Shown here: positions 35,940 to 45,540 of the stretch, one piece after another
Numbering within the stretch: position 1 is the first letter of the stretch
How the letters are laid out: every line of letters starts with the position of its first letter
Source: Bacteroidales bacterium
GTDB taxonomy: Bacteria > Bacteroidota > Bacteroidia > Bacteroidales > JAADJA01
Assembly (NCBI GenBank): GCA_020438105.1
Contig: JAGQVE010000007.1
Span: forward strand, 1-64,000
Direction of reading: 5' to 3'
DNA: 64,000 bases
Program-made: the position numbers and the translations under genes
Notes under the pieces: model-generated
What the model saw: the letters and a program-made list of their open reading frames with translations, nothing else
Database searches by the model: none
Told to the model about the DNA's origin: nothing

Positions 35940-37916
35940 ATGAAACTTTCTGTAATAATTGTAAATTATAATGTAAAATACTTCCTTGAGCAGTGTTTAT
36001 ATTCTGTAAGAAAGGCTATAGCAAAGCTTGAACAGCCTGCGGAGGTTTTTATAGTTGACAATAATTCGGTAGACGGCTCGGTGGAAATGCTTTACCAGAA
36101 ATTTTCAGAATTCAGAATTATTGCAAACGCCGAAAATGTGGGGTTTTCAAAAGGCAACAACATTGCTTTGAAAGAGGCCCGGGGGGAATATGTTTTACTC
36201 TTAAATCCTGACACCATTGTTGAGGACGACACCTTTATAAAGGTTGTGAATTTCATGGACCAACACACTGATGCTGGCGGTCTGGGTGTGAAAATGGTAG
36301 ATGGAAAAGGTGTTTTCCTGCCGGAGTCCAAACGGGGGCTTCCAACTCCCGATGTGGCATTTTATAAAATTTTCGGATTGTCAAAACTATTCCCCGGGTC
36401 GAGGGTATTTGGGAAATATCATTTGGGTTATTTACCCAAAGATGAAATTCATGAGGTGGATATTCTATCGGGGGCATTCATGATGATGCGCAAATCGGTA
36501 CTTGATAAAATCGGACTTCTTGATGAAACGTTTTTCATGTATGGAGAAGACATTGATCTTTCTTATAGGATTATAAAGGCAGGATATAAAAACTATTATT
36601 TCCCCATCACCAGGATTATCCATTACAAGGGCGAAAGCACCAAAAAAAGCAGCATTAATTATGTGCTGGTCTTTTACAATGCAATGATCATTTTTGCGAA
36701 AAAACATTTTTCCACTAAAAATGCCAAGAGTCTTTCATTTTTGATCAACATGGCAATCTACTTTCGGGCTTTCCTGGCTATTCTGAATCGTTTTTTTGCA
36801 AAAACCCTGATCCCTATCATTGATGTTGCTCTTTTATCCGTTGGTATATTTGCTATTAAAAGTTATTGGGAAACCAACGTGATCTTTCCGGGTGGTGGCT
36901 CCTACCCTGCCGAACTGGTATCTATAGCCATTCCTTTATATGTTTTTTCATGGCTATTCAGTGTATATATGAGCGGTGGGTATGACAGACCAATTCAGCT
37001 TTACAAGATATTTAAAGGGCTGGTTATCGGATCCATCGTTATCCTGATTGCTTATGCTTTGCTGCCGGAAGCTCTGCGGTTTTCCAGGGCAATCATTTTA
37101 TTCGGAGCATTATGGGGACTTGTGTCCATGGCGGGTTTGCGGGTATTGCTGCATTTATTGGGAGTTAAAAAATACCAGTTGGGAGTTAAACTCAACAAAC
37201 GATACCTGATAGCCGGAGACCAGGAAGAAGCCTCCAGGGTTGCTGATTTACTTCGAAAAACGGATATTAATCCCGGTTTTATCGGATTGGCAAATGTTAC
37301 AGAAGGAGAATCCACAAAAGATGGGTTTATTGGAAATCTGAGTCAAATTAAGGACATCATCAATATCTATAATATCGACGAGGTTATTTTTTGTGCCAGG
37401 GATATTCCGGCTCATAAAATCATCGATATTATGTCGGGGATGAAAAGCGATCAACTCGATTTTAAAATTGCTCCACCCGAAAGCATGTCAATTATCGGAA
37501 GTCAATCAATAAATACCTCGGGTGACGCTTATATTATCGAACTCGACTCAGTAAATAATGTACACAACCAACGTAGTAAGCGATTTTTAGACATGCTTGT
37601 TTCGGTTGGTCTTTTATCTATTTTCCCTGTTGCGATATTTGCAGTTAAAAACCCTTTGGGATATCTTCTAAATATCTTCAAGGTTTTATTTGGTGTAAAA
37701 ACCTGGGTTGGCTATAAAATAACCCAAACCGATACCGGAGCAACTCTTCCTCGCCTTAAAAAAGGTGTATTAAATCCAGCTGATGCCATTAAAAACAAAA
37801 ATATTGGCAATGACACCATGAATCGCCTCAATTTGCTTTATGCCCGTGATTATAAAATCAGTAACGACCTGAATATAATCCGGAAAGGTTTCAGGATGCT
37901 TGGCCGAAGCAGGTAG
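35940..37916 (+). CDS. GT2 glycosyltransferase fused to a polyprenyl-phosphate sugar transferase-like region
   Basis: 658 aa. Residues 1-240 are a GT-A family 2 transferase (SVIIVNYNVKYFLEQCL, NNSVDGSVEML, LLNPDTIVEDD, and the acceptor-site GEDIDLSYRI). About 265-400 contains four or five membrane segments including GGYDRPIQLYKIFKG, which resembles the N-terminal membrane part of WbaP/WcaJ-type initiating transferases. About 415-530 is a nucleotide-binding-like domain (KRYLIAGDQEEASRVADLL). About 545-658 resembles a shortened sugar-phosphotransferase core (KRFLDMLVSVGLLS, WVGYKI, LPRLKKGVLNP, final ISNDLNIIRKG) but lacks the catalytic Asp-Glu of DELPQ. It probably elongates a lipid-linked glycan. 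A TAAATTTG -7-like element lies at 35909-35916. Confidence 0.75.
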   Translation: MKLSVIIVNYNVKYFLEQCLYSVRKAIAKLEQPAEVFIVDNNSVDGSVEMLYQKFSEFRIIANAENVGFSKGNNIALKEARGEYVLLLNPDTIVEDDTFIKVVNFMDQHTDAGGLGVKMVDGKGVFLPESKRGLPTPDVAFYKIFGLSKLFPGSRVFGKYHLGYLPKDEIHEVDILSGAFMMMRKSVLDKIGLLDETFFMYGEDIDLSYRIIKAGYKNYYFPITRIIHYKGESTKKSSINYVLVFYNAMIIFAKKHFSTKNAKSLSFLINMAIYFRAFLAILNRFFAKTLIPIIDVALLSVGIFAIKSYWETNVIFPGGGSYPAELVSIAIPLYVFSWLFSVYMSGGYDRPIQLYKIFKGLVIGSIVILIAYALLPEALRFSRAIILFGALWGLVSMAGLRVLLHLLGVKKYQLGVKLNKRYLIAGDQEEASRVADLLRKTDINPGFIGLANVTEGESTKDGFIGNLSQIKDIINIYNIDEVIFCARDIPAHKIIDIMSGMKSDQLDFKIAPPESMSIIGSQSINTSGDAYIIELDSVNNVHNQRSKRFLDMLVSVGLLSIFPVAIFAVKNPLGYLLNIFKVLFGVKTWVGYKITQTDTGATLPRLKKGVLNPADAIKNKNIGNDTMNRLNLLYARDYKISNDLNIIRKGFRMLGRSR

Positions 37917-38025
37917 CCTTTGCTTCAATTTATTCCACATTAAAATAATTCATAATTTTGCAGAACTTTTGAATAATCAATTTGTTCTACGAGTAATCAA
38001 TAAGTTAATAAAGAAATAGTAAGAT

Positions 38026-39339
38026 ATGGCAGCGTTTGAAATATTTATGCCCAAGTTGGGAGAAAGTATTATAGAAGCGACTATTACAAAATGGTTGGTG
38101 CAGGAAGGTGATACGATACAGGAGGATGATCCGGTAGTTGAAATTGCAACTGACAAGGTTGACTCAGAAATCCCCTCACCGGTTGAAGGAAAAGTTACAA
38201 AACTAAATTATAGTGAAGGAGATGTGGTGGCAGTGGGTGCTGTTATTGCAGTTGTGGATATGGATGGCGGCGATGACACAAGTGGTTCTGGTGAAAGCAA
38301 AACAGATTCAACATCAGAAAAACCATCACAAGGCAAAACGGAAGAAAAACCTGTAGTTGAAGAAAAACATGAAAAAGATTCCAAACCGGTTGATTTTTCT
38401 GACTCCAAAAAGTTTTATTCACCACTTGTAAAAAGCATTGCTAAAAAAGAAAATATTAGTGTTCAGGAACTGGATGGAATTACGGGTAGTGGCAAAGATG
38501 GACGCGTAACCAAACAAGATATACTTTCTTATATTGGTAATCGTGGAGATGGAAAAGCTCAAACAGCATCTGCAAGCAGCGCATCTCAATCAGTCAGGAC
38601 AATTGAAACGCCTTCTGTATCTGCAGGAGCCGGTGATGAAATTGTGGAAATGGATCGTATGCGTAAGCTTATTGCTGATCACATGGTGATGTCGAAGCAT
38701 ACTTCCCCACACGTAACCATGTTCCATGAAGTGGACATGACTAATGTTGCCATTTGGAGAAATAAAATAAAAGACACCTTCCAGCAACGCGAAGGTGAAA
38801 AACTCACCTTTACTCCTATTTTTATGGAGGCAGCAGCCCGGGCACTCCGCGATTTCCCGTTGGTTAATGCCTCTGTTAACGGATACAATATCATCAAAAG
38901 GAAACAGGTGAATATTGGAATGGCAACTGCACTGCCAAGTGGAAATTTAATTGTTCCGGTAATTAAAAATGCGGATCAGAAAAATCTGGCAGGCCTGGCT
39001 AAAGATGTAAACGACCTGGCAAACAGGGCACGTGCAAACAAACTCAATCCGGATGAAATACAGGGAGGAACCTTTACCATCACCAATTTCGGACAGTTTG
39101 GGAACTTAACCGGAGCCCCAATAATTAATCAGCCCCAGGTTGCGATTTTGGGTATCGGTACCATTACCAAAAAACCAGTGGTGGTAGAGACCCAACAAGG
39201 TGATGTAATTGCCATCAGGCAAATGATGATCCTTTCATTGGCTTTTGATCACAGGATCGTTGATGGTGCACTTGGAGGTATGTTCCTGCAGAAAGTTGCC
39301 AGCTATCTCGAAAATTTTGACACAACGCGAAACATTTAA
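38026..39339 (+). CDS. 2-oxo acid dehydrogenase E2 (dihydrolipoamide acyltransferase)
   Basis: 437 aa. A single lipoyl domain (1-80) has the lipoylated lysine in EIATDKVDSEI. An acidic/Pro/Ser linker leads to a peripheral subunit-binding domain (about 128-172, SPLVKSIAKKENISVQEL and GKDGRVTKQDIL). The catalytic acyltransferase domain ends with DHRIVDGALGG (H409, D413). It passes the acyl group from the E1-lipoyl complex to CoA. The sequence is closest in style to branched-chain (BkdB) and succinyl E2 proteins; with ptb-buk in the same window a branched-chain role is plausible. E1 and E3 are not adjacent. A TAATTTTG element lies at 37953-37960. Confidence 0.85.
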   Translation: MAAFEIFMPKLGESIIEATITKWLVQEGDTIQEDDPVVEIATDKVDSEIPSPVEGKVTKLNYSEGDVVAVGAVIAVVDMDGGDDTSGSGESKTDSTSEKPSQGKTEEKPVVEEKHEKDSKPVDFSDSKKFYSPLVKSIAKKENISVQELDGITGSGKDGRVTKQDILSYIGNRGDGKAQTASASSASQSVRTIETPSVSAGAGDEIVEMDRMRKLIADHMVMSKHTSPHVTMFHEVDMTNVAIWRNKIKDTFQQREGEKLTFTPIFMEAAARALRDFPLVNASVNGYNIIKRKQVNIGMATALPSGNLIVPVIKNADQKNLAGLAKDVNDLANRARANKLNPDEIQGGTFTITNFGQFGNLTGAPIINQPQVAILGIGTITKKPVVVETQQGDVIAIRQMMILSLAFDHRIVDGALGGMFLQKVASYLENFDTTRNI

Positions 39340-39457
39340 AAACAAGATTATCTTTTTTCAAATTATTGAATCATATAATTGGTCATTCCGGCAATTTCAC
39401 TTTCTTACTACTTGCAAATAAATTTAGCCGGGGTGACCATTTTTTAACCAGCTTAAC

Positions 39458-40282
39458 ATGGAATTAAATCTTACCCGTCCCATCGTATTTTTAGATCTTG
39501 AAACCACTGGAATAAATGTTACCACTGATCGAATAGTTGAAATCAGTTTGGTAAAGATTCATCCGGATGGAAGTCAGGAAATACTTACAGAAAGGATTAA
39601 TCCAACCATAGCTATCTCGGAGCAGGCTTATAAAGTTCATGGCATTTCAAATGAGGATGTTATGGATAAACCTAAGTTTACCGAGAGGGCCCATGATTAT
39701 GCTAAATTTATCGGGAATGCCGATTTAGCCGGATATAATGCAATTAAGTTTGATATCCCGATGCTTGTTGAGGAATTTTTACGTGCCGATGTTGATTTTG
39801 AAGTAAAAGGAAGAAAACTGGTGGATGTTCAGAATATCTTTCACAAAATGGAACCCAGGAATCTGTCGGCAGCTTACAAATTTTATTGCAATAAGGACCT
39901 GAAAGATGCCCATAGTGCTGAAGCAGATACCATTGCAACCCTCGAAATTTTAAAAGCCCAGCTCGACATGTATGAATCAACTAATTATGAAGATAAGGAT
40001 GGGAATAAATCCGTGCCGGTAGTGAATGATATCAATGCACTTTCAGCTTTTTCATTTCATACCAAAAATGCTGATTTGAATGGACATATCATTTACAACG
40101 AAAAAAATGAAGAAGTATTCAACTTTGGGAAATACAAAGGAAAATCTGTTGAAAAAACTTTTGCATCCGAACCCCAATATTACGACTGGATGATGAAAAG
40201 CCAGTTTCCGCATTACACTAAAAAAGTAATTACCAGCATTTATCTGAGGGGATTTAATAATGCTTCGGTAAACTTAAAGTAA
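39458..40282 (+). CDS. DnaQ-like 3'-5' exonuclease with a C-terminal DUF3820-type domain
   Basis: 274 aa. The N-terminal exonuclease (about 1-175) has ExoI FLDLETTG, ExoII GYNAIKFDIPML and ExoIII with HSAEADTIATLEI, so the DEDD metal ligands are complete with a His in ExoIII (DEDDh). About 210-265 has FNFGKYKGKSVEKTFASEP and YYDWMMKSQFP, a small FGKYKGK-type module often attached to such nucleases. It could serve in DNA repair or proofreading as a separate subunit. It is not the polymerase III epsilon subunit with certainty. It stands alone and ends at a strong terminator. Confidence 0.85.
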   Translation: MELNLTRPIVFLDLETTGINVTTDRIVEISLVKIHPDGSQEILTERINPTIAISEQAYKVHGISNEDVMDKPKFTERAHDYAKFIGNADLAGYNAIKFDIPMLVEEFLRADVDFEVKGRKLVDVQNIFHKMEPRNLSAAYKFYCNKDLKDAHSAEADTIATLEILKAQLDMYESTNYEDKDGNKSVPVVNDINALSAFSFHTKNADLNGHIIYNEKNEEVFNFGKYKGKSVEKTFASEPQYYDWMMKSQFPHYTKKVITSIYLRGFNNASVNLK

Positions 40283-40299
40283 ACAAGATATTACCAACA

Positions 40300-40328
40300 A
40301 AAAAACCTCCTTATTCAGGAGGTTTTTT
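40300..40328. terminator. Bidirectional terminator between the exonuclease and S8 protease genes
   Basis: AAAAAACCTCC (40300-40310), loop TTATTCA, GGAGGTTTTTT (40318-40328): an 11-bp perfect stem with a T-run on both strands between convergent genes. Confidence 0.85.
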
Positions 40329-40348
40329 TATGTAAATTATTTGGCATG

Positions 40349-42034
40349 CTAATTTTTCAGTATCTTTTTTACAATCCGACCTTCAGCAGAATTTATCTGA
40401 ATAAAATAAACTCCGGCATTCAGTGATGCAAGTCCACTGATCTTTATCAAATCTCCATTCACCTGATTTACGTTCAAAGTATAAATAACTTTTCCTGAAA
40501 TATCAGTTACTTCAACTTTTTGAATTTGCAGCGTACCATCGTTCATGAGTATTGAAAACTCATCATTAAAAGGATTTGGATAAACAGAAACGGAATTGTT
40601 AAATGGTATATCAACACCTGCATTGGTAATCATATCATGTGCCATGGTATAATCAGGGATGCCATAGCCCAGTTGATTATTCGGATTGGAAGCAAGCGAG
40701 CCGCTCATTTGAATCGCTTCCATGATTTCTGTATTTCTTTTGTCAGGGTGTGCCTGCCACAAACATGTCACCATTCCGGCGGTGATAGGTGAAGAAAATG
40801 AGGTGCCGCTTCCGGATGAAACCTCACCCGACCAGGCGCTTATTATAGTAGAACTTTGACCCTGAGCCACAACATTTGGCTTTAACCTGCCATCGGCAGT
40901 AGGTCCAGTAGAACTGAAAGAAGCATAATTACCACTTGCGTCAACAGCACCAATTGAAAATACACTGTCGCCGTCAGCAGGCGCGCCAATGTATTGCCAG
41001 GAGCTGCCACCAGAATTACCAGCACTATTAACCACGATCATCCCTTTACTTACCGCTTTATCGGCACCGATGGTTATAGGAGCAGTATTTCCGTCCATAT
41101 CCGCGTAAGTATGATCCATTGAAGGGTCATCAAAGGTAGTATAACCAAGCGAGGAATTAATTACATCAGCTCCTACAGAATCAGCAAACTCTGCAGCCGA
41201 AACCCAGTTCAATTCTTCAATCAGGTACTCAGTATCACCGTCTTCTGAACGCAGCAAATAAAAAGAAGCCTCCGGAGCAGTTCCTACCATTTGTCCGGGT
41301 AGGTTGGCACCAATGGTCGACAATACGCTAGTTCCATGAGAATGAGAACCGAAGATATCAGGATCGTAGGGGCTTACAAAGTCTTTCGTTCCCAAAATCC
41401 TGTCGTTATCCCACAAATAATCAAAAGCGGCAATTGTATTTGCATTTAAAAATCCGGCATCCTGAATGGCAATGATCATTCCAGTTCCATTATACCCCAT
41501 ATCGTGCAGCGGTATTCCGTTAAGCATGTTAATTTGATTATACGCCTGACCGTAGTCATAACTCTGGCCGGAACTAGTTCCCTTAAGATATCCCGTTTCA
41601 GGAATTTGCGCATAAGATTCATTAGCAAAAAATGGCTTTTCAGAATAGCTATTTGCAATGCTATTTCCACCTGAACTTTTTTCAACACCCATAACAAATG
41701 GAAGTTGATTTATTGCATCCACAACAGCAGGATTCGTAGTGAAAATCGTTACTGAATTAAACCATTTTGAAGCATTGAGAACGGTAGCACCTTCTGCAGC
41801 TACTGCATTAATATAAGTTTGATTAACCGGCAAATCACTTTCGTCGATGGGAATATTGTAAGCCGTTCTTCTATCAATAGCTCTTTGAGAAAGAAATTCT
41901 CCGGGGTTATCAATTGAAAAGGGAGAATTGTCTTTATCCGTAAATTTCACCCAATATTTATTAGGTGCAACCTGGGCAATAATTGAATAGCTTACTAACA
42001 AGCTAAAAAAGATAGTAAAAAGTTTTTTCATCAT
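40349..42034 (-). CDS. Secreted S8 (subtilisin-like) protease with T9SS sorting domain
   Basis: 561 aa. The signal peptide (1-20) ends SIIAQ. The catalytic triad is complete: Asp about 192 in IAIQDAGF, His about 233 in SHSHGTSV and Ser about 412 in GSGTSFSSP, with the oxyanion Asn in VVNSAGNSGG. About 22-130 forms an N-terminal prodomain-like region. The C-terminal 75 residues are a type A T9SS sorting domain (VSVYPNPFNDEF to VKKILKN). It should be a surface or secreted endopeptidase for nutrient acquisition or processing of other T9SS proteins. A TAACTTTG -7 element lies on the minus strand at 42055-42062. Confidence 0.88.
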   Translation of the reverse strand: MMKKLFTIFFSLLVSYSIIAQVAPNKYWVKFTDKDNSPFSIDNPGEFLSQRAIDRRTAYNIPIDESDLPVNQTYINAVAAEGATVLNASKWFNSVTIFTTNPAVVDAINQLPFVMGVEKSSGGNSIANSYSEKPFFANESYAQIPETGYLKGTSSGQSYDYGQAYNQINMLNGIPLHDMGYNGTGMIIAIQDAGFLNANTIAAFDYLWDNDRILGTKDFVSPYDPDIFGSHSHGTSVLSTIGANLPGQMVGTAPEASFYLLRSEDGDTEYLIEELNWVSAAEFADSVGADVINSSLGYTTFDDPSMDHTYADMDGNTAPITIGADKAVSKGMIVVNSAGNSGGSSWQYIGAPADGDSVFSIGAVDASGNYASFSSTGPTADGRLKPNVVAQGQSSTIISAWSGEVSSGSGTSFSSPITAGMVTCLWQAHPDKRNTEIMEAIQMSGSLASNPNNQLGYGIPDYTMAHDMITNAGVDIPFNNSVSVYPNPFNDEFSILMNDGTLQIQKVEVTDISGKVIYTLNVNQVNGDLIKISGLASLNAGVYFIQINSAEGRIVKKILKN

Positions 42035-42230
42035 TTATTTATTTGATTCTATTACAAAGTTATATGCTTTTTCATTGGAAGCCATATAAAATCTATTCAT
42101 TCAACAGTTGGGTTCATCAAAAGTTCAGTTAGCTTTTCATTTGCTCATTTGCTAACATCATGGATAATTGCCATTTTATTTGCCTCCACATTTAATGCGT
42201 TAATATTTAGACCGGTTACGGTTCAATTAG

Positions 42231-42258
42231 TTGCTTTGTTCCGAAATAATTAATTTTG
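42231..42258 (+). promoter_or_regulatory. trmD promoter
   Basis: TTG (42231-42233) and TAATTTTG (42251-42258) are 17 bp apart. Predicted transcription starts near 42264, only about 7 nt before the ATG at 42271, so trmD would be nearly leaderless; this also excludes the in-frame TTG at 42256. Confidence 0.5.
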
Positions 42259-42270
42259 TGCCAAACGAAA

Positions 42271-42957
42271 ATGATGCGTTTAGATATACTTACCATATTC
42301 CCTGAAATGTTTGCCGGGCCCTTTAACTATTCCATAATCAAAAGGGCACAGGATAAAGGGCTGGCCGAGATAAACCTTGTTAACATCAGGGATTTTGCAT
42401 TGGATAAACACAAACGGGTTGATGATTATCCTTATGGAGGTGGCGCCGGCATGGTGATGATGATAGAACCCATTTCGAGGTGTATTGATCATTTAAGGTT
42501 AGAAAGGAATTATGAAGAAATCATTTATATGAGTCCGGATGGCGAAAATTTTACACAAAAAACAGCAAATCAACTTTCGGGCTGTAAAAACATTATGGTC
42601 TTGTGCGGTCATTATAAAGGCATTGATGAACGGATCAGGCAAACATATATTACCCGCGAAATTTCTGTTGGAGATTATGTGCTTTCGGGCGGGGAACTGG
42701 CTGCAGCGGTTGTTGCAGATGCAGTTATCAGGTTGCTTCCGGGAGTGCTTAACGATGAAACAAGTGCACTTTCCGATTCCTTTCAGGATAACATTTTATC
42801 GCCTCCGGTTTATACCCGGCCTGCGGAGTTCAAGGGGATGAAAGTACCGGAAATTTTACTTTCAGGAAATGACAAAGCCATTGCACAATGGCGTCATGAT
42901 CAATCAATTGAGCGAACCCGCGAACGTCGTCCGGGCTTACTCGAAAGTGATGAATAA
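42271..42957 (+). CDS. trmD: tRNA (guanine37-N1)-methyltransferase
   Basis: 228 aa from ATG 42271 (42274 is an equally good ATG). It is an SPOUT methyltransferase with the knot segment [16 protein letters not shown] loop ([14 protein letters not shown]), [24 protein letters not shown] and the C-terminal [17 protein letters not shown], all TrmD hallmarks. It methylates G37 of tRNAs with a G at position 36, preventing +1 frameshifts. It is followed 84 bp later by rplS with its own promoter, the classical trmD-rplS pairing. Length is normal. Confidence 0.95.
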   Translation: MMRLDILTIFPEMFAGPFNYSIIKRAQDKGLAEINLVNIRDFALDKHKRVDDYPYGGGAGMVMMIEPISRCIDHLRLERNYEEIIYMSPDGENFTQKTANQLSGCKNIMVLCGHYKGIDERIRQTYITREISVGDYVLSGGELAAAVVADAVIRLLPGVLNDETSALSDSFQDNILSPPVYTRPAEFKGMKVPEILLSGNDKAIAQWRHDQSIERTRERRPGLLESDE

Positions 42958-42973
42958 AAAAATACACAATTCA

Positions 42974-43006
42974 TTTGTTTCCTAAAGAAAAAAGACCGTA
43001 TATTTG
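42974..43006 (+). promoter_or_regulatory. Promoter of rplS
   Basis: TTTG (42974-42977) and TATATTTG (42999-43006) are 21 bp apart, an excellent Bacteroidota promoter, and lie downstream of the trmD stop. It allows L19 to be made independently of TrmD. Confidence 0.75.
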
Positions 43007-43041
43007 CACCCATTTTAGAAAACTCTATAAATCAAAGCGAG

Positions 43042-43395
43042 ATGAGCAAGAATGCATTACTTCAGTATGTTGATGAGCAATCAGAAGTTAAACAATATCC
43101 TGATTTTCAGGCCGGAGATACAGTTACCGTTAAATACAAAATCAAAGAGGGAAACAAAGAACGTATCCAGAACTTTCAGGGTGTAGTTTTACAAAGAAAG
43201 GGAACAGGTCCAACTGAAACCTTCACAGTAAGAAAAATTTCAGGCAACGTTGGTGTTGAAAGGATATTCCCGTTAACCTCACCATTTATTGAAGAAATTG
43301 ATGTAAATAAAAAAGGTGTTGTTCGCAGAGCCAGGATCTTTTATTTACGTGGTCTGCGAGGCAAGAAAGCCCGTATCAAAGAAAAAAGATTTTAA
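43042..43395 (+). CDS. rplS: 50S ribosomal protein L19
   Basis: 117 aa. The family core is complete: [50 protein letters not shown] and [24 protein letters not shown]. It sits at the 30S-50S interface of the ribosome. It has its own promoter upstream and a terminator directly downstream, so it can be transcribed alone. Confidence 0.97.
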   Translation: MSKNALLQYVDEQSEVKQYPDFQAGDTVTVKYKIKEGNKERIQNFQGVVLQRKGTGPTETFTVRKISGNVGVERIFPLTSPFIEEIDVNKKGVVRRARIFYLRGLRGKKARIKEKRF

Positions 43396-43408
43396 TCAAC
43401 CCTTATAT

Positions 43409-43438
43409 AAAGCTGCTTTCGGGCAGCTTTTTTTTTAA
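43409..43438 (+). terminator. Intrinsic terminator of rplS
   Basis: AAAGCTGC (43409-43416), loop TTTCGG, GCAGCTTT (43423-43430) then a T-run to about 43436: an 8-bp stem 13 bp after the stop. Confidence 0.8.
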
Positions 43439-43516
43439 ACAAAGGTCTTTGTTTGTGGTTACTTGATTTTAGCTAATTTTAATTCATACTTTTTTATCAA
43501 GTAATCTTTCGCAACT

Positions 43517-45490
43517 ATGGAATTTGAAATTTTAAAAGATGTTATCATCATTTTCTCCCTTTCTATTTTGGTGATTTACCTTTTTAATCGTTTCAAACTT
43601 CACTCAATAATAGGTTTTTTAATTACGGGTATCATCACAGGTCCTCATGGACTCGCCCTCATAAAAAACATCCACGATGTTGAAATACTGGCAGAGATCG
43701 GTATTGTGTTGCTTCTATTTACCATTGGCATTGAATTTTCAGTAAAAAGTTTATTAAAAGCAAAAAAGGCAGTACTGGTTGGCGGTTTACTTCAGGTGAG
43801 TTTGGTAATCGCCTTTACTGCATTCATTGCCCATTTATCAGGTGCAGCGCTCAATGAATCTGTATTTATTGGATTTTTGATTGCACTCAGTTCAACTGCT
43901 ATTGTGCTGCGGATCATTCAAAACCGGGGTGAGTTAGGCACATGGCACGGTCAAACTACCATGTCGATCCTCATCTTTCAGGATATCATAATTGTACCTA
44001 TGATCCTGTTCACCCCCCTGCTGGCCGGTGAATCTGATTTTACAGGTCAATCTATTTTAATGATAGCTGCCAAAGGGGTTGGGTTTATTGTATTCACGAT
44101 AATTGCAGCAAAATACATTGTTCCAAAAATCCTTCATTTAATTGCCCGAACCCAGAACCGTGAATTGTTTTTACTCACTGTTATTGTTATAGGATTTGCA
44201 GCTGCGTGGTTTAGTCATACCATTGGAATGTCGCTGGCATTAGGCGCCTTTATCGCCGGGTTGATCATTTCCGAATCCGAATACAGTGAACAGGCTTTCG
44301 GTAATATCATTCCATTCCGGGATTTGTTTATCAGCTTCTTTTTTGTGTCGGTTGGAATGCTCCTTAACATCAATTTTGTAATTGAACATCCCATCCTTGT
44401 AATTGTAGCGGCATTGGGGATTATGTTGCTCAAAGCTTTCATTACCGGATTTGTTGCTTTTATTCTGGGATACCCTTTTAAATCCACCTTAATTGTTGGG
44501 TTGGCCCTGAGCCAGGTAGGTGAGTTTTCATTCGTCCTTTCGGAAGTAGGCGTTAAATATGGACTGCTAACCGATTTTAATAATCAGCTTTTTTTAGCAT
44601 CTGCAGTTATTAGCCTTTCTTTAACACCCTTCATTATTAACATAGCGCCAAAACTGGCTGAATTTTTACTTAAATTCCCGCTACCTGAGAAAGTCAGATG
44701 TGGCTTAAGTAATTTGCCAGAGGTAAAGGATGTTTCCATGAAGGATCACCTGATCATTGTGGGATTTGGTATTAACGGACGAAATGTTGCCCGTGGGGCC
44801 AAATATGCAAAAATCCCGCACGTAATCATTGAAATGAATCCTGACACGGTAAAGGAAGAAAATGCAAGGGGAGAGATCATATATTACGGCGATGCTTCCC
44901 AGGAATCCATTTTGCAACATGCTGGGATCAAACAGGCCGGAATCCTGGTGGTTACCATTCCGAACCCTGCTGATGCACGTCTTATAACGCAAAGAGCAAG
45001 AGTACTTAACCCTCACATTTACATTATCATTCGCACTCGTTTTTTAGCAGATATGCAAATATTACATGAATTAGGAGCCAATGAAGTGATTCCTGAGGAA
45101 TTTGAAACTTCTGTGGAAATTTTCTCAAGGGTTTTACATAAATACCTGATACCTAAGGAAGAGATTGAAAGGTTGATCAGTGAAATCAGGACTGATGAAT
45201 ATAAAATGTTTAGATCACTTTCAATTGGAGAAATTAAGCAGAAAAGTGAAGCTGATATTCAAAAATTACCCGACATGCACGCTGTTGCAGTTTCAAAATA
45301 CAGTCATCTGGTGGGAAAATCATTAAATGCTTGCCCTTTTGAAAATCATGAATTGGCACTGGTTGCCGTTAACCGTGATAAGCACTTACTTGTTAAACCC
45401 GAAAAAGACTTGAAATTCAGGGAAGATGACACCTTGTTATTTCTTGGATCAACTGAGAATTTTGAAAAATTCCTCAACGATTTAGCTTAA
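43517..45490 (+). CDS. Kef-type monovalent cation:proton antiporter with RCK domains
   Basis: 657 aa. About 12 membrane segments (1-385) form a CPA2 exchanger core with GIEFSVKSLLKAKK and LSSTAIVLRI, followed by a TrkA-N nucleotide-binding domain (about 405-525, DHLIIVGFGINGRNVARGAK) and a TrkA-C domain (about 570-655, ending LFLGSTENFEKF). It exchanges K+ or Na+ for protons across the inner membrane, gated by NAD(H) or a similar nucleotide. Length fits KefB/KefC-like proteins. No KefF/KefG ancillary protein is beside it. It lies alone between rplS and the diacylglycerol kinase gene. Confidence 0.85.
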   Translation: MEFEILKDVIIIFSLSILVIYLFNRFKLHSIIGFLITGIITGPHGLALIKNIHDVEILAEIGIVLLLFTIGIEFSVKSLLKAKKAVLVGGLLQVSLVIAFTAFIAHLSGAALNESVFIGFLIALSSTAIVLRIIQNRGELGTWHGQTTMSILIFQDIIIVPMILFTPLLAGESDFTGQSILMIAAKGVGFIVFTIIAAKYIVPKILHLIARTQNRELFLLTVIVIGFAAAWFSHTIGMSLALGAFIAGLIISESEYSEQAFGNIIPFRDLFISFFFVSVGMLLNINFVIEHPILVIVAALGIMLLKAFITGFVAFILGYPFKSTLIVGLALSQVGEFSFVLSEVGVKYGLLTDFNNQLFLASAVISLSLTPFIINIAPKLAEFLLKFPLPEKVRCGLSNLPEVKDVSMKDHLIIVGFGINGRNVARGAKYAKIPHVIIEMNPDTVKEENARGEIIYYGDASQESILQHAGIKQAGILVVTIPNPADARLITQRARVLNPHIYIIIRTRFLADMQILHELGANEVIPEEFETSVEIFSRVLHKYLIPKEEIERLISEIRTDEYKMFRSLSIGEIKQKSEADIQKLPDMHAVAVSKYSHLVGKSLNACPFENHELALVAVNRDKHLLVKPEKDLKFREDDTLLFLGSTENFEKFLNDLA

Positions 45491-45521
45491 TTGATAAAGC
45501 CCTTATTTTACGCTATCTTTG
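45491..45521 (+). promoter_or_regulatory. Promoter of the diacylglycerol kinase gene
   Basis: TTG (45491-45493) and TATCTTTG (45514-45521) are 20 bp apart, starting right after the antiporter stop. The -7 element is 19 bp from the ATG at 45541. Confidence 0.7.
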
Positions 45522-45540
45522 TCATTAAACAAATTCATTC

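Noticed and set aside
42256..42270. TTG start for trmD
   Set aside because: It overlaps the predicted -7 promoter element, and TrmD proteins begin at the ATG pair downstream.
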